This document shows, in pieces, positions 1 through 8,847 of a stretch of 64,000 bases of DNA; the stretch's first letter is position 1; each line of letters opens with the position of its first letter. The DNA is taken from assembly GCF_030733385.1 (NCBI RefSeq), contig NZ_JASHJC010000002.1, forward strand, positions 1 through 64,000. Reading direction: 5' to 3'. The translations under genes were made by a program, and so were the position numbers. The notes under the pieces were generated by a model. It saw only the letters and a list, made by a program, of their open reading frames with translations, searched no databases and was not told where the DNA came from. The DNA comes from Roseovarius sp. MMSF_3359 (lineage in GTDB: Bacteria > Pseudomonadota > Alphaproteobacteria > Rhodobacterales > Rhodobacteraceae).

Positions 1-37
1 GGGCCGCCCGCCGGTATTTCAGATCAGATCGACAGCG

Positions 38-631
38 TTAGCCGCCTTTCTGCTCATAGGCCGTTCCCCAGCCCCAGGCACCGGATCCAAAGCCGCGCGC
101 CACGACGCGCTCGCGATAGATGGCCGAGACGATGTCACCATCGCCCGCCAGCAGTGCCTTGGTCGAACACATCTCGGCGCAGATGGGCAGCTTGCCCTCG
201 GCGATCCGGTTGCGCCCGTATTTCTGGAACTCGGCTGTCGAGTGGGTCTCTTCGGGGCCACCGGCGCAGAAGGTACATTTGTCCATCTTGCCGCGGCTGC
301 CAAAGTTGCCTGCCTGAGGATATTGCGGCGCGCCGAAGGGGCACGCGTAGAAGCAATAACCACACCCGATGCAAAGGTCCTTGGAGTGCAGAACCACCCC
401 TTCCTCGTTCTGGTAGAAGCAGTCTACGGGGCAGACCGCCATACAGGGTGCATCGGAACAGTGCATGCAGGCCACGGAGATCGACCTCTCACCCGGTTTG
501 CCATCCTGAATGGTGACAACCCGGCGGCGGTTGATGCCCCACGGCACCTCATGCTCGTTCTTGCAGGCAGTGACGCAGGCGTTGCATTCGATGCAGCGTT
601 CGGCGTCGCAGAGGAATTTAGCTCTAGCCAT
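38..631 (-). CDS. fdh3B: Formate dehydrogenase FDH3 beta (Fe-S) subunit
   Basis: This 197-residue protein is the electron-transfer subunit of a periplasmic formate dehydrogenase. It should carry electrons from the catalytic subunit to a membrane cytochrome b. Four ferredoxin-type cysteine groups are visible: Cys13/16/19/23 (CIECNAC then C), a CMHC-CMAVCP group, CIGCGYC-YACP, and a late CTFC paired with a C-terminal CAEMC. It has no signal peptide of its own, so co-export with the Tat-bearing alpha subunit is expected from the family. The ATG follows AAGGAG. The gene begins 13 nt after the alpha gene, in the same operon. The gamma subunit expected next would lie beyond the window edge. Confidence 0.93.
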   Translation of the reverse strand: MARAKFLCDAERCIECNACVTACKNEHEVPWGINRRRVVTIQDGKPGERSISVACMHCSDAPCMAVCPVDCFYQNEEGVVLHSKDLCIGCGYCFYACPFGAPQYPQAGNFGSRGKMDKCTFCAGGPEETHSTAEFQKYGRNRIAEGKLPICAEMCSTKALLAGDGDIVSAIYRERVVARGFGSGAWGWGTAYEQKGG

Positions 632-644
632 TTCTCATATCTCC

Positions 645-3539
645 TTATGCTGCACTGATTTTGCAGAGAGTACATTTCGTCTCCTGCATCTGCGTGACCG
701 AGTCGTAGCCATAGGTCTGTGCCGTGTTCGAGCTTTCGCCCAGCACGTAGGGATCGGCCCCGTCGGGATATTTGTCCCTTAGGTCCGCCCCTTCGAAATG
801 GCCGCCGAAATGGAAGGGCATGAAGGCCACGCCTTCGCCCACCCGCTCAGTCACCATTGCCATGACCTTGACCTTGGCACCTTCGGCACCTTCGACCCAG
901 ACCTGCTCACCATCACGGACCCCAAGATTATTGGCATCGCGCGGATGGATTTCCACGAACATGTCCTGCTGAAGCTCGGCCAGCCACGGGTTCGACCGCG
1001 TTTCGTCGCCGCCGCCCTCATATTCGACCAGACGACCGGATGTCAGGATGATTGGGTAATCCTTGCTGAAATCCTGTTTCTGGATCGACGCATAGAGCGT
1101 GGGCAGGCGATACGCCTGACGGTCCTCGTAGGTCGGATAATCCGCCACCAGATCGCGCCGCGGTGTATAAAGCGGCTCGCGGTGAAGCGGGATCGGATCC
1201 GGGAAGGTCCAGACAACCGCACGCGCCTTGGCATTGCCGAAGGGCGCGCAGCCATGCTCGATGGCCACCCGCTGGATACCGCCCGAAAGGTCGGTTTTCC
1301 AGTTGGTCTTGGGTCCGGCCACCGCGTCAATGCTGGCGCGTTCCTCGTCGGTCAAATCACCGTCCCAGCCGAGATCCATCAACATCTGCATCGTGAACTC
1401 AGGATATCCATCCTGAATTTCTGATCCGACACTATAGACCCCTTCGGCCAGCAGGTTGTCGCCGTCGCGTTCCACACCGAAACGGGCACGGAAGGTCAGG
1501 CCACCCTCACCCACGGGCTTGGACATGTCATAGAGGTTCGGCGTTCCGGGGTGCCCCATCTCGGCCGTTCCCCAGCAGGGCCAGGGCATACCATAGTAAT
1601 CCCCGTCCGCCGGACCACCCACCGCCTGCAGCGTCGTTCTGTCGAACGTGTGCTGGTTGGCCATGTGCAGCTTGATCCGCTCGGGCGACTGGCCGGTATA
1701 GCCAATGGTCCAGAGGCCGCTGTTGAACTCACGCGTGATGCTTTCAACATTGGGTGTCTCGGCATCTTCCATCTCGATATTCCGGAAGAAACGATCGGCC
1801 CAGCCGAACTTGTTGGCGAACTTGGCCATGATGACCTCGTCCGGCAAGCTCTCGAACAGCGGCTCGACCACGCGGTCGCGCCATTGCAGCGAGCGGTTCG
1901 ATGCCGTGACCGAGCCACGGGTTTCGAACTGCGTACAGGCCGGCAGCAGATAGACGCCATCGGTGCGGTCATGCAGCACGGCGGAAACGGTGGGATACGG
2001 GTCGACCACGACCAGCATGTCCAGCTTTTCCATCGCCGTCTTCATTTCCTTCATCCGGGTCTGCGAGTTGGGCGCGTGGCCCCACAGAACCATGGCGCGC
2101 ACCTTGTTGGGCTGATCCATGTTCTCGGCATCTTCCAGCACGCCGTCGATCCAGCGGCTGACCGGGATACCCTTGAGGTTCTGGAGCGATTTGTCCTTGC
2201 CCTCGGCATCCTTGATGCTGTCGAACTGACCGGCAAGCCAATCGCCATCTTCGCCCCAGACACGGCCCCAGTGACCCCAGGCCCCTGCCGACAAGCCGTA
2301 ATAGCCTGGCAATGTGTGGCTCAGAACACCAAGGTCGGTCGCGCCCTGCACGTTGTCATGGCCACGGAAGATGTTTGTGCCACCCCCGCTTGTACCCATG
2401 TTGCCCAGCGCCAGTTGCAACACGCAATAGGCGCGCGTGTTGTTGTTGCCGTTGGTGTGCTGCGTGCCACCCATGCACCAGATCACGGTGCCGGGGCGGT
2501 TATTGGCCAATGTCATCGCCACGCGCTTGAGCTGACTACCGGGCGTGCCGGTCACGCGCTCAACCTCTTCGGGCGTCCACTTGGCCACTTCTTCCTTGAT
2601 CTGGTCCATGCCCCAGACACGGGTGCGGATAAATTCCTTGTCCTCCCAACCGTTCTCGAAGATGTGCCACAGGATGCCCCAGATCAGCGCCACGTCGGTG
2701 CCGGGACGGAAGCGGACATATTCATCCGCATGCGCCGCCGTGCGGGTAAAGCGCGGGTCGCAGACGATCAGCGGTGCGTTGTTCTGCTCTTTCGCGCGCA
2801 GAACGTGCAACAGCGAGACGGGGTGCGCCTCGGCCGGGTTGCCGCCGATGATGAAGATGGCCTTGGAGTTGTGGATATCGTTGTAGCTGTTGGTCATGGC
2901 GCCGTAGCCCCATGTATTCGCCACACCGGCCACCGTCGTCGAGTGGCAGATCCGCGCCTGGTGATCCACGTTGTTCGTGCCCCAATAGGCGGCGAACTTG
3001 CGGAAGAGATAGGCCTGTTCGTTGTTATGCTTCGCCGATCCCAGCCAATAGACGCTGTCCGGACCGCTTTCCTCGCGGATCGACATCATGCCGTCGCCAA
3101 TCTCGTCGATCGCCTGTTCCCAGCTGATGCGTTTCCACTCTCCGCCTTCCTTTTTCATCGGATATTTCAGGCGGCGCTCGCCATGGGCGTGCTCGCGGAC
3201 CGATGCACCCTTGGCGCAATGGGCGCCGAGGTTGAACGGGCTGTCCCAGCCGGGCTCCTGGCCCACCCAGACACCGTTCGACACTTCGGCCACAACCGTG
3301 CAGCCGACCGAGCAGTGCGTACAAACCGATTTAACCAAATCCACCGCCTCTGTCGCGGCCGTCTGGGCCGTGGCGCGGGTGACGGTGCCCCCTGTTGCGC
3401 CGATTGCGGCGAGGCCACCAATGGCCAGTCCGGATCCGCGCAGGAACGCGCGGCGGTCGACCGACTTCTCGGCGACCTCAGACAGGATACTTGTCCGCTG
3501 GGGGCGTCTCGCAACCCCGTTGGTCTTTTTCCTAAGCAT
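645..3539 (-). CDS. fdh3A: Formate dehydrogenase catalytic (alpha) subunit, Mo/W-bisPGD
   Basis: This 964-residue molybdopterin oxidoreductase oxidises formate to CO2 in the periplasm. A Tat signal is visible around Arg29-Arg30 (DRRAFLRG), followed by a hydrophobic stretch. The proximal [4Fe-4S] ligands are Cys73, Cys76, Cys80 and Cys108. Cys198, in RICHST, sits where the metal ligand (Cys or Sec) is found in formate dehydrogenases, so this is a Cys enzyme rather than a selenoprotein. A molydop-binding C-terminal domain ends the protein. I chose the ATG at 3539 because GGGAGGAG precedes it; a longer frame starting at 3608 lacks this. The gene lies between the small Tat peptide and fdh3B. The choice of Mo or W cannot be read from the sequence. 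Confidence 0.95.
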   Translation of the reverse strand: MLRKKTNGVARRPQRTSILSEVAEKSVDRRAFLRGSGLAIGGLAAIGATGGTVTRATAQTAATEAVDLVKSVCTHCSVGCTVVAEVSNGVWVGQEPGWDSPFNLGAHCAKGASVREHAHGERRLKYPMKKEGGEWKRISWEQAIDEIGDGMMSIREESGPDSVYWLGSAKHNNEQAYLFRKFAAYWGTNNVDHQARICHSTTVAGVANTWGYGAMTNSYNDIHNSKAIFIIGGNPAEAHPVSLLHVLRAKEQNNAPLIVCDPRFTRTAAHADEYVRFRPGTDVALIWGILWHIFENGWEDKEFIRTRVWGMDQIKEEVAKWTPEEVERVTGTPGSQLKRVAMTLANNRPGTVIWCMGGTQHTNGNNNTRAYCVLQLALGNMGTSGGGTNIFRGHDNVQGATDLGVLSHTLPGYYGLSAGAWGHWGRVWGEDGDWLAGQFDSIKDAEGKDKSLQNLKGIPVSRWIDGVLEDAENMDQPNKVRAMVLWGHAPNSQTRMKEMKTAMEKLDMLVVVDPYPTVSAVLHDRTDGVYLLPACTQFETRGSVTASNRSLQWRDRVVEPLFESLPDEVIMAKFANKFGWADRFFRNIEMEDAETPNVESITREFNSGLWTIGYTGQSPERIKLHMANQHTFDRTTLQAVGGPADGDYYGMPWPCWGTAEMGHPGTPNLYDMSKPVGEGGLTFRARFGVERDGDNLLAEGVYSVGSEIQDGYPEFTMQMLMDLGWDGDLTDEERASIDAVAGPKTNWKTDLSGGIQRVAIEHGCAPFGNAKARAVVWTFPDPIPLHREPLYTPRRDLVADYPTYEDRQAYRLPTLYASIQKQDFSKDYPIILTSGRLVEYEGGGDETRSNPWLAELQQDMFVEIHPRDANNLGVRDGEQVWVEGAEGAKVKVMAMVTERVGEGVAFMPFHFGGHFEGADLRDKYPDGADPYVLGESSNTAQTYGYDSVTQMQETKCTLCKISAA

Positions 3540-3696
3540 GTTACTCTCCTCCCTTGCGTGCCCGATGGGCTTGCTAGGTATTGCTGTTTCCTCTGACTGT
3601 CGGGCCAATCGCTACCAGTCGTCAGCGGCTTCGGGGTGATCTCGTCCGGCTCGGAACCGGGCGCTATCGTCGCGCCGGAGGCGCATTTTCAGGGCG

Positions 3697-3888
3697 CTAG
3701 AAGCGCGCACTTTCCAGATATGCGCGCGTATGCGCGGTGTCCTGCATCTTCTCCGATGTCAGGTCTGGCTCGGCCGCCTCGGCCTGCGTTCCGCTGACGG
3801 CGGCAACGGCCACCGCAGCAGGCGCAGCAGTGCCGGCCAGTTTCAGAAAATCGCGACGGCTTGCACCGTCTTCGGTTTTCTTGGTCAT
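3697..3888 (-). CDS. Small Tat-signal protein of formate dehydrogenase loci
   Basis: This 63-residue protein consists mostly of a twin-arginine signal (SRRDFLKLAG near residues 10-20), an alanine-rich hydrophobic core and a short tail of about 30 residues. It matches the type of peptide known as the 'formate dehydrogenase region TAT target', found next to fdh3 genes. The start at 3888 follows GGGAGGAG; the longer frame to 3945 has no better site. It lies between the TorD-like chaperone gene and fdh3A, about 157 nt upstream of the latter. Function is unknown; a role as an assembly or export partner for the catalytic subunit is inference from position. Confidence 0.85.
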   Translation of the reverse strand: MTKKTEDGASRRDFLKLAGTAAPAAVAVAAVSGTQAEAAEPDLTSEKMQDTAHTRAYLESARF

Positions 3889-3944
3889 GAGAGTTTTCTC
3901 CTCCCCTTGGTTGTAGCGGGTTGCCCCGCCCTTCGATGCGAGCA

Positions 3945-4559
3945 TCAGCCCGCGCTCATCCGAAAGCCTTCCGCCTCGATCTCCATGAACACCCGGCCGA
4001 CTGCGCCGACCGAGGCATAGAGAACCGAATTCTGAGCGGCCTCCAAATCCGTGTAAAAATGCCCTGCCCAGGGGCCGATATGCTTGGCGAAGAACGTTTT
4101 TTGATCGTCCAGCGATGCGGGCGCACCGAACCGCCCGCGGATCATCCCGCCCATCATCTCCATCAGCGACGCGATGTTATCCTCGGGCTCATAGACATTT
4201 TCGGCCCGCGTCATGCCGCGAACCGCCATATCCCGGCGCAACGTGGCCAGCGGCTTTTCGTTCAGGAAGCCGGTCAGGTAATAGCTGGCATAAGGCAGAA
4301 GCTCGCCGCGACCCAAGCCGATAAAAAGCGCGTTAAACTCGCTCTCGACGGTTTTCGGCTTGCTGAGCGACGCGATCCGCGCAAGCGCCTTGATGGCAGT
4401 TCCCAACGCGCTGTCATCCCCGGCCAGTTTCGCCGTCTGAGCCAGAAGGACCTGATCCGGCGGCCCCGAAAGCAGCAATCCCATAAAGTCGTAAAGATCA
4501 GCGCGCAGGCCGTCCTCTTCGGTGATCTGGGGGATTTCTGTCATAACGGCCTCACTCAT
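3945..4559 (-). CDS. TorD/DmsD-family molecular chaperone
   Basis: This 204-residue, mainly helical cytoplasmic protein has the TorD-family pattern: a short acidic N-terminus, a conserved 'E..FN.LFIG' segment near residue 74, 'PYASYYLTG' near residue 90, and a C-terminal 'P W A..F..DLE' helix. TorD-family proteins bind Tat signals and the apo-form of molybdoenzymes until the cofactor is inserted. The client here is most likely Fdh3A, encoded two genes downstream. The ATG overlaps the stop of the DUF3306 gene (ATGA), implying translational coupling. Length is typical for the family. Its exact subfamily is not assigned. Confidence 0.87.
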   Translation of the reverse strand: MSEAVMTEIPQITEEDGLRADLYDFMGLLLSGPPDQVLLAQTAKLAGDDSALGTAIKALARIASLSKPKTVESEFNALFIGLGRGELLPYASYYLTGFLNEKPLATLRRDMAVRGMTRAENVYEPEDNIASLMEMMGGMIRGRFGAPASLDDQKTFFAKHIGPWAGHFYTDLEAAQNSVLYASVGAVGRVFMEIEAEGFRMSAG

Positions 4560-5176
4560 GCGTCTGCCACCTCTTCGTCTTGGAAACTGAACCGCATCCG
4601 GCGGCGCGGGGCGGGCATCGGTTCGGCATCAGCCATGTCGATCGCCTCGGCGGGTTGTATGACTTCATCGGGTTCAGGCTCAGTTGCCAGCTCTTCGGCC
4701 AGTTGATCGTCTTCGGCGATGTCTTCATCAGACGGGTCAGCCGTGACGTCGCCCTCTTCCTCTTCGGCCGATTCCAACTCGGCCTGCCGTGCCATCTCGT
4801 CGAGATGGGCCTGCATGCCCTTGCCAACCTGGTAGGTGGTCGAAAGGTTTTCGATCACGCAGGCCGCATCGGTGAAATCCTCGCCGTAATCTACCAGCCC
4901 GTCGACATTCGCCAGAACCGGATTGGTCAGCCACAGTTTGCGCAGGGCGCGACTGCGGATGCGGTCCGGCACGGCGCGGGCCATGAAGCCGCTGAAATCG
5001 TCACCGGCGTCGAGGCTGTCGGGGTCCGGCAGCCCAAGGTCCGCCAGGATTTCATCATCGGTCTTTTCGGCCTGTTCGGCCTCGATCGCACGAGTTTGCA
5101 GCGCCACCTCTTCGGCCTCGGCCTCCTCGGCCACCCGCGCCTTGCGGCGGGACCAGAAATCTCTTGCCTCACTCAT
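4556..5176 (-). CDS. DUF3306 domain protein
   Basis: This 206-residue, strongly acidic protein begins MSEARDFWSRRKARV, the usual opening of DUF3306 proteins. It continues with long Glu/Ala-rich stretches, a central segment on scaffold-like repeats ('LRKLWLTNPVLAN'), and a low-complexity acidic C-terminus with 'RRRMRF'. It has no signal peptide or membrane helix. The family is found in formate dehydrogenase operons and its function is unknown. It overlaps both neighbours by ATGA: DUF3305 upstream and the TorD gene downstream. An accessory role in formate dehydrogenase maturation is inference from that coupling. Confidence 0.87.
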   Translation of the reverse strand: MSEARDFWSRRKARVAEEAEAEEVALQTRAIEAEQAEKTDDEILADLGLPDPDSLDAGDDFSGFMARAVPDRIRSRALRKLWLTNPVLANVDGLVDYGEDFTDAACVIENLSTTYQVGKGMQAHLDEMARQAELESAEEEEGDVTADPSDEDIAEDDQLAEELATEPEPDEVIQPAEAIDMADAEPMPAPRRRMRFSFQDEEVADA

Positions 5177-5754
5177 TGCAACCGGCCCTTCCGGGTCAGG
5201 GCGGGGGAGCGATAGACGCCGGACAACTGCGCAATCCGCGGATCACCGATGCCATCGACAACCTGCCCGATATCCTTCTTGTCACGGCGACGTTTCTTGA
5301 ACTCTTCTTCCTCATGATGCGCCTCGACGAAATCGCGGATCCACGCCATCAGCCCCTCGGGCATCGGCACCTTCTCCACGATCTCCTCTCCGCTATCGGC
5401 ATAGTCCTGTGCTTCGTAGGGCGAGGCGGTCGCCAGCAATACATCGAGCGGACGGCTATCCTCCTGGCTCTCGCGCAGGACGACATAAATCGAAGGCACT
5501 TTTGTCGAGAGCCCGTGCAGATAGGCCTCGGTCTCGGCACCGTGCAACTCAAGCTGACATGTGGCCGCGTGGAACTCGGTCACGCCACCCTCTTCGCGCA
5601 TCACCCGCCACTCGGCCGGTGCGGCCCCGGGCAACACGCCAACCGCTTTCCATGACCATTTCACCCAACGGGTCACGCCCGGCGCGCGCCGGATGACAAT
5701 GCCCAACGGCATATCTGCGTAGCTATTTGGGTTGCGGATCAATCGGTGCCTCAT
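5173..5754 (-). CDS. DUF3305 domain protein
   Basis: This protein of about 193 residues has the DUF3305 pattern: 'MPLGIVIRR.PGVTRW..WSWKAVGVLPGA', a 'CQLELH..ETEAYLHGL' core, 'PSIYVVLR', and a C-terminal 'FVEAHHEEEEFKKRRR' charged segment. It is the first gene of the formate dehydrogenase minus-strand operon and overlaps DUF3306 by ATGA. The start at 5754 follows GGGGAAG at reasonable spacing. An internal ATG at 5712 (MPLG...) is the alternative and would match a shorter form, but no ribosome site precedes it. Function is unknown. Confidence 0.84.
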   Translation of the reverse strand: MRHRLIRNPNSYADMPLGIVIRRAPGVTRWVKWSWKAVGVLPGAAPAEWRVMREEGGVTEFHAATCQLELHGAETEAYLHGLSTKVPSIYVVLRESQEDSRPLDVLLATASPYEAQDYADSGEEIVEKVPMPEGLMAWIRDFVEAHHEEEEFKKRRRDKKDIGQVVDGIGDPRIAQLSGVYRSPALTRKGRLQ

Positions 5755-6081
5755 CCCCTTGGCTTCCCCGACAGAGTGAATCAGTTTCGCCGACACACAA
5801 AGCACTTTCGGCATCCCACCGCACACGGGGACATTTTGGGCAGGGGTTGACCGCCGCTGGTATTGGATTGGACAGATTGACCAAACACCGCGATTCCAGG
5901 ACACGCGCATCACCGCCCACACCCCAAAAACATACAGAATCAATCAGGTTAATTTCGCCGCTCGTTTTTGATCGCGACGACACTAAATCCTGTTTACGAG
6001 GGCGCGGTTTCATGCCTAGTCTTGCGCCGCGAACAGGGGGGTAAGGCAGCAGAAAAGCTGCCCATCAGGACAAAGAAGAAC
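5755..6081. other. Divergent intergenic region of the formate dehydrogenase locus
   Basis: These 327 bp separate the minus-strand fdh operon from the plus-strand ferredoxin-like gene and must hold both promoters. I found no convincing coding region and no clear FNR-type TTGAT-N4-ATCAA site. A possible plus-strand -35 (TTTACG, near 5993) is followed at 17 nt by only a weak -10. A small hairpin, GGCAGC-AGAAAA-GCTGCC at 6045-6062, lies 19 nt before the next start codon. Confidence 0.5.
6045..6062 (+). other. Leader hairpin before the ferredoxin-like gene
   Basis: A perfect 6-bp stem, GGCAGC and GCTGCC, encloses the loop AGAAAA. It ends 19 nt upstream of the start codon at 6082. It has no U-run, so it is not a terminator. 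It may affect mRNA stability or translation; that is inference. Confidence 0.4.
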
Positions 6082-8040
6082 ATGCCTAAGCAACTGATTT
6101 TATGCGACTGTTCCGGCAGTCAGGAAATTGACAAGGACGCGTTGGAGGCGACGACGGGCCTGCCCTGCTCCAAAGTGCATTCCGGGCTTTGCACGCATCA
6201 GCTTGACGCGACACAGGCGGCAATCGCCACCGGTGACGCCATCATTTGCTGCCAACAGGAAACCCGAATTTTCCAGGAAATCGCGGACGAGCTGGAGGTG
6301 CCTGAGCCCCCTTTCGTCGACCTCCGCGACCGGGCCGGATGGTCGGCGGATGCGGCGCCAAAACTGCCCAAAATGGCCGCACTCCTCGCCGAGGCGACGC
6401 TGGCCGATCCCGGCGAGAAGACGGTAGATGTGGTATCCGAGGGCCTCTGCCTGATCATCGGCAAGAGCGATGTGGCGCTACCCGCCGCCGAAAAGCTTTG
6501 CGATGTACTGAGCGTGACCGTTCTGCTGACCGATGCCTCGGATCCGCCCGCGAGCCGGTCATTCGATGTCATCAGTGGCCGGATCAGGCACGCGACCGGC
6601 GCGCTTGGTCAGTTCGAACTGACCGTTGATGCCCTGCGCCAGGTTGATCCGAAAGGCCGCGGTGAGCTCGGCTGGGATGCGCCGCGCGACGGCGGGCGGA
6701 CCGGCTGCGATATCATCCTTGATCTGACCGGCGACACACCGCTTTTCCCCGCGCCGGAGAAACGCGAAGGCTACCTGCGTGCCGATCCCGGCAGCCTGCC
6801 CGCCGTGGCCGATGCCATCCTGACCGCCAGCCAGCTTGTCGGTACATTCGAAAAGCCGCTCTACGTCGCGCTGGAGCCGCTCATCTGCGCCCATTCCCGC
6901 GCCGAACAGACCGGCTGCGACCGCTGCCTCAATGTCTGCCCGACCGGCGCGATTTCGCCTGATGGCGACCATGTGGCGATTGACCCGATGGTCTGCGCCG
7001 GGTGCGGTTCCTGCGCGGCGCTCTGCCCCTCCGGCGCGATCACCTATGATGCACCCGCCCCCGACCTGATGTTCCGGCGTATCGCGACCCTGGCCAGCAC
7101 CTATCTAAAGGCGGGCGGGACTGCGCCGCGCCTGCTGGTGCATGATGCCACCCATGGCGCCGAGATGATCCGCCTGGCCGCGCGTTTCGGTCGGGGCTTG
7201 CCTGCGGATGTCATCCCGCTTGAGGTATCCGCGCTTGCGGGTTTCGGCCATGCGGAGATGCTGGCCGCGCTGGCATCGGGTTTCTCGGAGGTCTCCATCC
7301 TGCTGTCGCCCACGACGGAACGGGACGCGCTCGACCACGAGGTGCCGCTGGCCCGCGCCATAGGCGGCGAGGACCGCATCAACGTCCTGGATTTCTCGGA
7401 CCCGGACATGCTTTGCGACACGCTCTATGAAATGCCAACCTCGCCCGGACAGCAAACCGACCCGATCCTGCCAATGGGCAACCGTCGGCAGGTCGCCCGG
7501 CTTGCGGCCAAATCGCTGCGCCCGGATACCGGGTCCCTGCCCCTGCCCGATGGTGCGCCCTATGGCGCCGTCTTGGTCGATACGGATGCCTGCACCCTCT
7601 GCCTGAGCTGTGTGTCGCTCTGCCCATCGGGCGCACTGAACGACAACCCCGACATGCCGCAGCTTCTGTTCCAGGAGGATGCCTGCCTGCAATGCGGCCT
7701 TTGCGCCAATATCTGCCCAGAGGACGCGATCGCCTATGAACCGCGGCTGAACCTGACCGATGCCGCGCTGACACAAACGGTCCTCAACGAGGAAGAGCCT
7801 TTTGCCTGCATCGAATGCGGGGCGCTTTTCGGTGTGAAATCCACTGTCGAGAAAATCGTCGAAAAGCTGGCCGGGAAACATTCCATGTTCGCCACGACCG
7901 AAACCGCGAAGATGATCCAGATGTGCGATAACTGCCGCGTCGATGCGCAGTTTCATTCGGAAAACAACCCGTTCGAAGGCGGGCAGCGCCCCAAGACACG
8001 CACGACCGAAGATTACTTCAGTAAGCGCCGGGATCACTGA
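6082..8040 (+). CDS. Multi-cluster 4Fe-4S ferredoxin-type protein of the fdh locus
   Basis: This 652-residue cytoplasmic protein has two pairs of ferredoxin motifs: CDRCLNVCP and CAGCGSCAALCP near residues 278-320, then CTLCLSCVSLCP and CLQCGLCANICP near 503-555. Further cysteines occur at the N-terminus (CDCSG, CTHQ, CCQQ) and in the C-terminal CIECG and CDNCR. The architecture fits 4Fe-4S proteins encoded divergently from fdh3 operons. The ATG at 6082 was chosen because the conserved MPKQLILCDC start is there; the frame opens earlier at 5968 without support. It ends 7 bp inside the convergent cytochrome c gene. A role in electron transfer or cluster supply is inference. Confidence 0.85.
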   Translation: MPKQLILCDCSGSQEIDKDALEATTGLPCSKVHSGLCTHQLDATQAAIATGDAIICCQQETRIFQEIADELEVPEPPFVDLRDRAGWSADAAPKLPKMAALLAEATLADPGEKTVDVVSEGLCLIIGKSDVALPAAEKLCDVLSVTVLLTDASDPPASRSFDVISGRIRHATGALGQFELTVDALRQVDPKGRGELGWDAPRDGGRTGCDIILDLTGDTPLFPAPEKREGYLRADPGSLPAVADAILTASQLVGTFEKPLYVALEPLICAHSRAEQTGCDRCLNVCPTGAISPDGDHVAIDPMVCAGCGSCAALCPSGAITYDAPAPDLMFRRIATLASTYLKAGGTAPRLLVHDATHGAEMIRLAARFGRGLPADVIPLEVSALAGFGHAEMLAALASGFSEVSILLSPTTERDALDHEVPLARAIGGEDRINVLDFSDPDMLCDTLYEMPTSPGQQTDPILPMGNRRQVARLAAKSLRPDTGSLPLPDGAPYGAVLVDTDACTLCLSCVSLCPSGALNDNPDMPQLLFQEDACLQCGLCANICPEDAIAYEPRLNLTDAALTQTVLNEEEPFACIECGALFGVKSTVEKIVEKLAGKHSMFATTETAKMIQMCDNCRVDAQFHSENNPFEGGQRPKTRTTEDYFSKRRDH

Positions 8041-8774
8041 TGTTTGATCGGCGCGCCCAGATTGGCCGGCTCGAGCCGGCTCACATAGGCCATGATGGCG
8101 TCGAGATCATCAAGCGTCATCTCGACCGGGGCGATGGGAGACGGGCGGTTGATCGGAAACGGCTCGGTCACATCCTCGATCTGCGTGAAGGCGGGATGGG
8201 GGTTGAGGGCAAAGAAAGCGCGAAACCTGTTGTCCCAATCCCGCAAGCTGCGCAGGACGTGAAAAGAGGGCGTCGAACCGATGGCGTTCATCCGGTTGTC
8301 TGCACTGACCACGTGGCAACGGCCGCAATGGAGGCTCGACAGTTTCAGCCCTTCGGCCGCGTCACCGTCATAGGTCTCGACCGTGGCCACGGCCTCCGCA
8401 ACCTCGGGCAGGGTGAAGGGCTGTGCGCCATCCACCTCAAAGCTCGTCAGCGTCCGATGCCCGACCTCCGAGGTCAGCCAATCGGCAAACCGCGCGGCAC
8501 CGGGATGATCCGCCGCCACCGTCATATGCCAGGTCGCCCCGGCGCCGGTAAAAACCGCGACGCCATCGCCATCGGGCGCAAGCGTCACCTCTGCGGCCCC
8601 ATCGACCAGTTCCACGCGGATCTGGGTCTTGAGCGAGAACCGTGGCAGCAGGTGTTTCAACAGCCCGCTTTCGATCAGCGTTTCGGGCGCGCTGAGGCGG
8701 AAATCCCGCTCGCCCGCGGCCACCAGATGGGGCACCGAGGCCAGCGCGACGATGAGAGAGAGCAAAATTCGCAT
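8034..8774 (-). CDS. Secreted cytochrome c with TupA-like N-terminal half
   Basis: This 246-residue protein has a Sec signal peptide (about residues 1-20). Residues roughly 25-120 resemble the start and end of tungstate-binding TupA-like periplasmic proteins: 'E.LIESGLLKHLLPRFSLKTQIRV' and 'HPGAARFADWLTSEVG'. A c-type heme site, CGRCH, follows near residue 145, with a distal methionine probably in the C-terminal 'MAYVSRL' segment. The binding-protein part is far shorter than a normal one of about 250 residues. It is convergent with the ferredoxin-like gene and divergent from the DUF6494 gene. Periplasmic electron transfer linked to formate dehydrogenase is inferred from position. The heme site is seen directly; the TupA likeness is my pattern judgement. 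Confidence 0.78.
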   Translation of the reverse strand: MRILLSLIVALASVPHLVAAGERDFRLSAPETLIESGLLKHLLPRFSLKTQIRVELVDGAAEVTLAPDGDGVAVFTGAGATWHMTVAADHPGAARFADWLTSEVGHRTLTSFEVDGAQPFTLPEVAEAVATVETYDGDAAEGLKLSSLHCGRCHVVSADNRMNAIGSTPSFHVLRSLRDWDNRFRAFFALNPHPAFTQIEDVTEPFPINRPSPIAPVEMTLDDLDAIMAYVSRLEPANLGAPIKHQ

Positions 8775-8847
8775 GCCCGAAGGGTAGGAAAACCCGGACC
8801 AATCCGTCAATAATCTTGGCGACTCACCAATCAAGGAGCCCAAAATC

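Noticed and set aside
1551-3596. 681-codon open frame opposite the formate dehydrogenase alpha gene
   Set aside because: It is a shadow of a GC-rich coding strand. The opposite frame encodes clear molybdopterin-oxidoreductase motifs, and this one encodes no recognisable domain.
3540-3696. Possible extra gene between fdh3A and the Tat peptide
   Set aside because: No start codon with a ribosome site was found and the length is too short; probably a leader region.
5993-6021. Promoter pair TTTACG and CTAGTC before the ferredoxin-like gene
   Set aside because: The -10 matches poorly, so I did not annotate it as a promoter.
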